Source: Bog-473 sp963741995
Lineage (GTDB): Bacteria; Actinomycetota; Acidimicrobiia; Acidimicrobiales; RAAP-2
Assembly: GCA_963741995.1 (NCBI GenBank)
Contig: CAVUKI010000009.1
Coordinates: forward strand, 186,001 to 250,000
Direction of reading: 5' to 3'
DNA length: 64,000 nucleotides
The position numbers and the translations under genes were made by a program. The notes below the pieces were generated by a model. It did no database searches. It saw only the letters and a list, made by a program, of their open reading frames with translations, and was not told where the DNA came from. Positions 62,760-64,000 of this stretch are shown here, one piece after another; the first letter of the stretch is position 1; each line of letters begins with the position of its first letter.

Positions 62760-63844
62760 GGCGTCACCATCCGGCGCACCCTGGCCAGGGCCAGCCCACC
62801 GGTGACGAGGGCGATCAGGCAGAGGACGAGAAAGGGCCCCACGACGGACGACGCCGGGTCCCGCAGGAGCGCCAGGCGCCCGAACCCCACCAGGGCCCAT
62901 CCGTTCGGCGTCCCCAGGCTGAGCACCTGGAGAGCCTCGGGCAGCGCGCCGGGCGGGAGCAGGTTGCCTCCCAGCAACGCCAGGACGAGGCCGACCACCA
63001 GGGAGGCGGCGAACGCCTCCTGAGGGGTCCGGGCGAACGAGGTGAGGAAGGCGCCGAGGCCGCACATCGCGGCGGTGGCCCCGACGCACATCAGGAGCAC
63101 ACCGAGAGGGGCGCCCCAGTTGGCCCCGAAGGCAGCCGCGGTGACACCCCAGACAATGAGGATGGACGTCAGCCCCGTGATGCCGATGGCCAGGAGTTTC
63201 CCCCAGACGATGGCACTCGGCCGGATGGGCGCGGCGGCCAGTCGGGCGAGCGTCCCGGTCGAACGCTCCATGAGGAGGGAGCGCATCCCGAGGCCACTCC
63301 CGATGAACAGGAACACCACGGCGATCGAGGGCGCGAAGTAGTCGAGCACTGCCTTGCTGCCGTTGCCCAGTGTGCTCGCCGAGACCGAGATGGCCGCCCG
63401 GTCGGTGGCCATCCCGGGCTGCAGGCGGCCGGCGTAGAGGCGGCTGGCCAGGCCCGCCGCCAGCGACTCGGCGTACTCCTGCCCGATCAACGCGTCGGCC
63501 CGGTCCACAATGTCGAATCCGGGCGAGGGTGTGGCGCCCGGCGCCACCATCGGAATCAGCAGATCCGACAGCGTGTGGTGGCTCGGGCGGAGGACCACGC
63601 CGCCGGCCAGGCTGCCGTCGGCCACGTCACGCCGAACCGTCGACTCTCCGGGGACGAGCCGCACGACGACGTTGCGTGGAAATTGGCTGGCGTGGACGGC
63701 CGCTCGCAGCAGCGCCGGTGAAGCCCCCGAGACCCCGATCGGGACGGTGGCCGTAGAGGAGTTTCCTCCGAAGGCGAAGCCGAGAATGGCGGCGATGGCG
63801 AGGGGAGCCACCAGGCAGGTGATTACGGCTGAACGGTCGCGCAC
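62756..63844 (-). CDS. ABC-2-type transporter permease (paired)
   Basis: 362 residues from GTG 63844. In-frame sequence upstream (LTAYVITFNELRRR) looks like the true N-terminus but has no ATG or GTG, so a CTG/TTG start or an upstream indel is possible. Topology matches its partner: one TM (ITCLVAPLAIAAILGFAFGG), a large extracytoplasmic domain, then about five TMs. The two permeases are homologous and translationally coupled, likely a heterodimeric exporter. Confidence 0.83.
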   Translation of the reverse strand: MRDRSAVITCLVAPLAIAAILGFAFGGNSSTATVPIGVSGASPALLRAAVHASQFPRNVVVRLVPGESTVRRDVADGSLAGGVVLRPSHHTLSDLLIPMVAPGATPSPGFDIVDRADALIGQEYAESLAAGLASRLYAGRLQPGMATDRAAISVSASTLGNGSKAVLDYFAPSIAVVFLFIGSGLGMRSLLMERSTGTLARLAAAPIRPSAIVWGKLLAIGITGLTSILIVWGVTAAAFGANWGAPLGVLLMCVGATAAMCGLGAFLTSFARTPQEAFAASLVVGLVLALLGGNLLPPGALPEALQVLSLGTPNGWALVGFGRLALLRDPASSVVGPFLVLCLIALVTGGLALARVRRMVTP

Positions 63845-63945
63845 CCGGCGGCGCAGTTCGTTGAAGGTGATGACGTACGCGGTCAGCCGCCGTGCTCCCG
63901 ACCCTGGCGTCCTGTCCCCACCCGGAGAAACTAGCTTTGCCGGTC

Positions 63946-64000
63946 GTGATCACGCTGGAGCCCGTGGGAGTCGTCGCGGGCGGCCGGTCCCAGGCGATCG
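63946..64000 (+). CDS. Start of a TrmO/TsaA-like gene (partial)
   Basis: GTG 63946 opens ITLEPVGVVAGGRSQAI before the window ends. Actinobacterial TrmO-like tRNA methyltransferases begin with a very similar PVGVV-GGR-EA segment. A TAGCTT -10-like hexamer at 63932-63937 would give a leaderless mRNA. Divergent from the permeases. Only 18 codons are visible. Confidence 0.45.
   Translation, partial: MITLEPVGVVAGGRSQAI

Noticed and set aside
61626..63023. Plus-strand 465-codon frame opposite the ABC permeases
   Set aside because: Low-complexity Arg/His/Gln reading. The minus strand encodes clear membrane segments.

Overview
The window reads as chromosome of a high-GC actinobacterium. The support is a class E sortase, a NrdR/LysM SOS cluster with CGAAC-N4-GTTCG LexA boxes, a WhiB remnant, many GTG starts and several leaderless-looking promoters. 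The mix of flavin monooxygenases, P450 and CoA-transferase genes would suit an uncultured Acidimicrobiia-like lineage, but that placement is inference only.

1-12.2 kb, mostly core. A sulfonate-scavenging pair (TauD-like dioxygenase and a substrate-binding protein cut by the window edge) is divergent from an SOS operon: three LexA boxes, a LysM division-inhibitor candidate, nrdR, a PIG-L deacetylase and dinB. A complete IS1380-family element follows, with its 5-bp duplication lying on the shared stop codons of dinB and a DUF2332 gene. Then come a class E sortase, an L,D-transpeptidase, glnD, a small membrane protein and tRNA-Cys.

12.2-36.6 kb, accessory. Three direct copies of the 3' half of tRNA-Cys (12230, 26753, 36545) delimit two tandem integrative elements. 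Element A (about 14.5 kb) holds a broken tyrosine integrase, an HTH regulator, an excisionase, a replication-initiator-like gene, a serine recombinase, terminase small and large subunits, an SSB, an HNH-type gene and small phage-like genes, nearly all frameshifted. Its distal cargo is DUF4240, a methyltransferase, a DinB-fold protein and a ClpP-like protease. Element B (about 9.8 kb) starts with a truncated second integrase and carries a secreted GH76 enzyme, a secreted protein with three near-identical IPT/TIG repeats, a dispersed Trp-rich small gene, a WhiB remnant and a CocE-type hydrolase.

36.6-64 kb, chromosome. A GH92 alpha-mannosidase, an exonuclease, a PhyH-family dioxygenase, tRNA-Val, an SGNH hydrolase, a sulfide:quinone-reductase-like flavoprotein, a Baeyer-Villiger-type monooxygenase, a Ser/Thr kinase, an MBL hydrolase, a repeat-bearing L,D-transpeptidase, a beta-carbonic anhydrase, a CoA-transferase, a Lpd-like flavoprotein, an alpha/beta hydrolase, an acyl-CoA dehydrogenase, rpiA, a P450, a haloalkane dehalogenase, a second Baeyer-Villiger-type enzyme, two ABC-2 permeases and the start of a TrmO-like gene.

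The most interesting units are the polycistronic SOS operon behind three LexA boxes, the stop-codon-preserving IS insertion, and the tandem tRNA-Cys islands with their unassigned small genes and palindrome clusters. Single-base frameshifts are common in the islands and also occur in a few chromosomal genes (kinase, acyl-CoA dehydrogenase). Some could be assembly errors rather than true pseudogenes.
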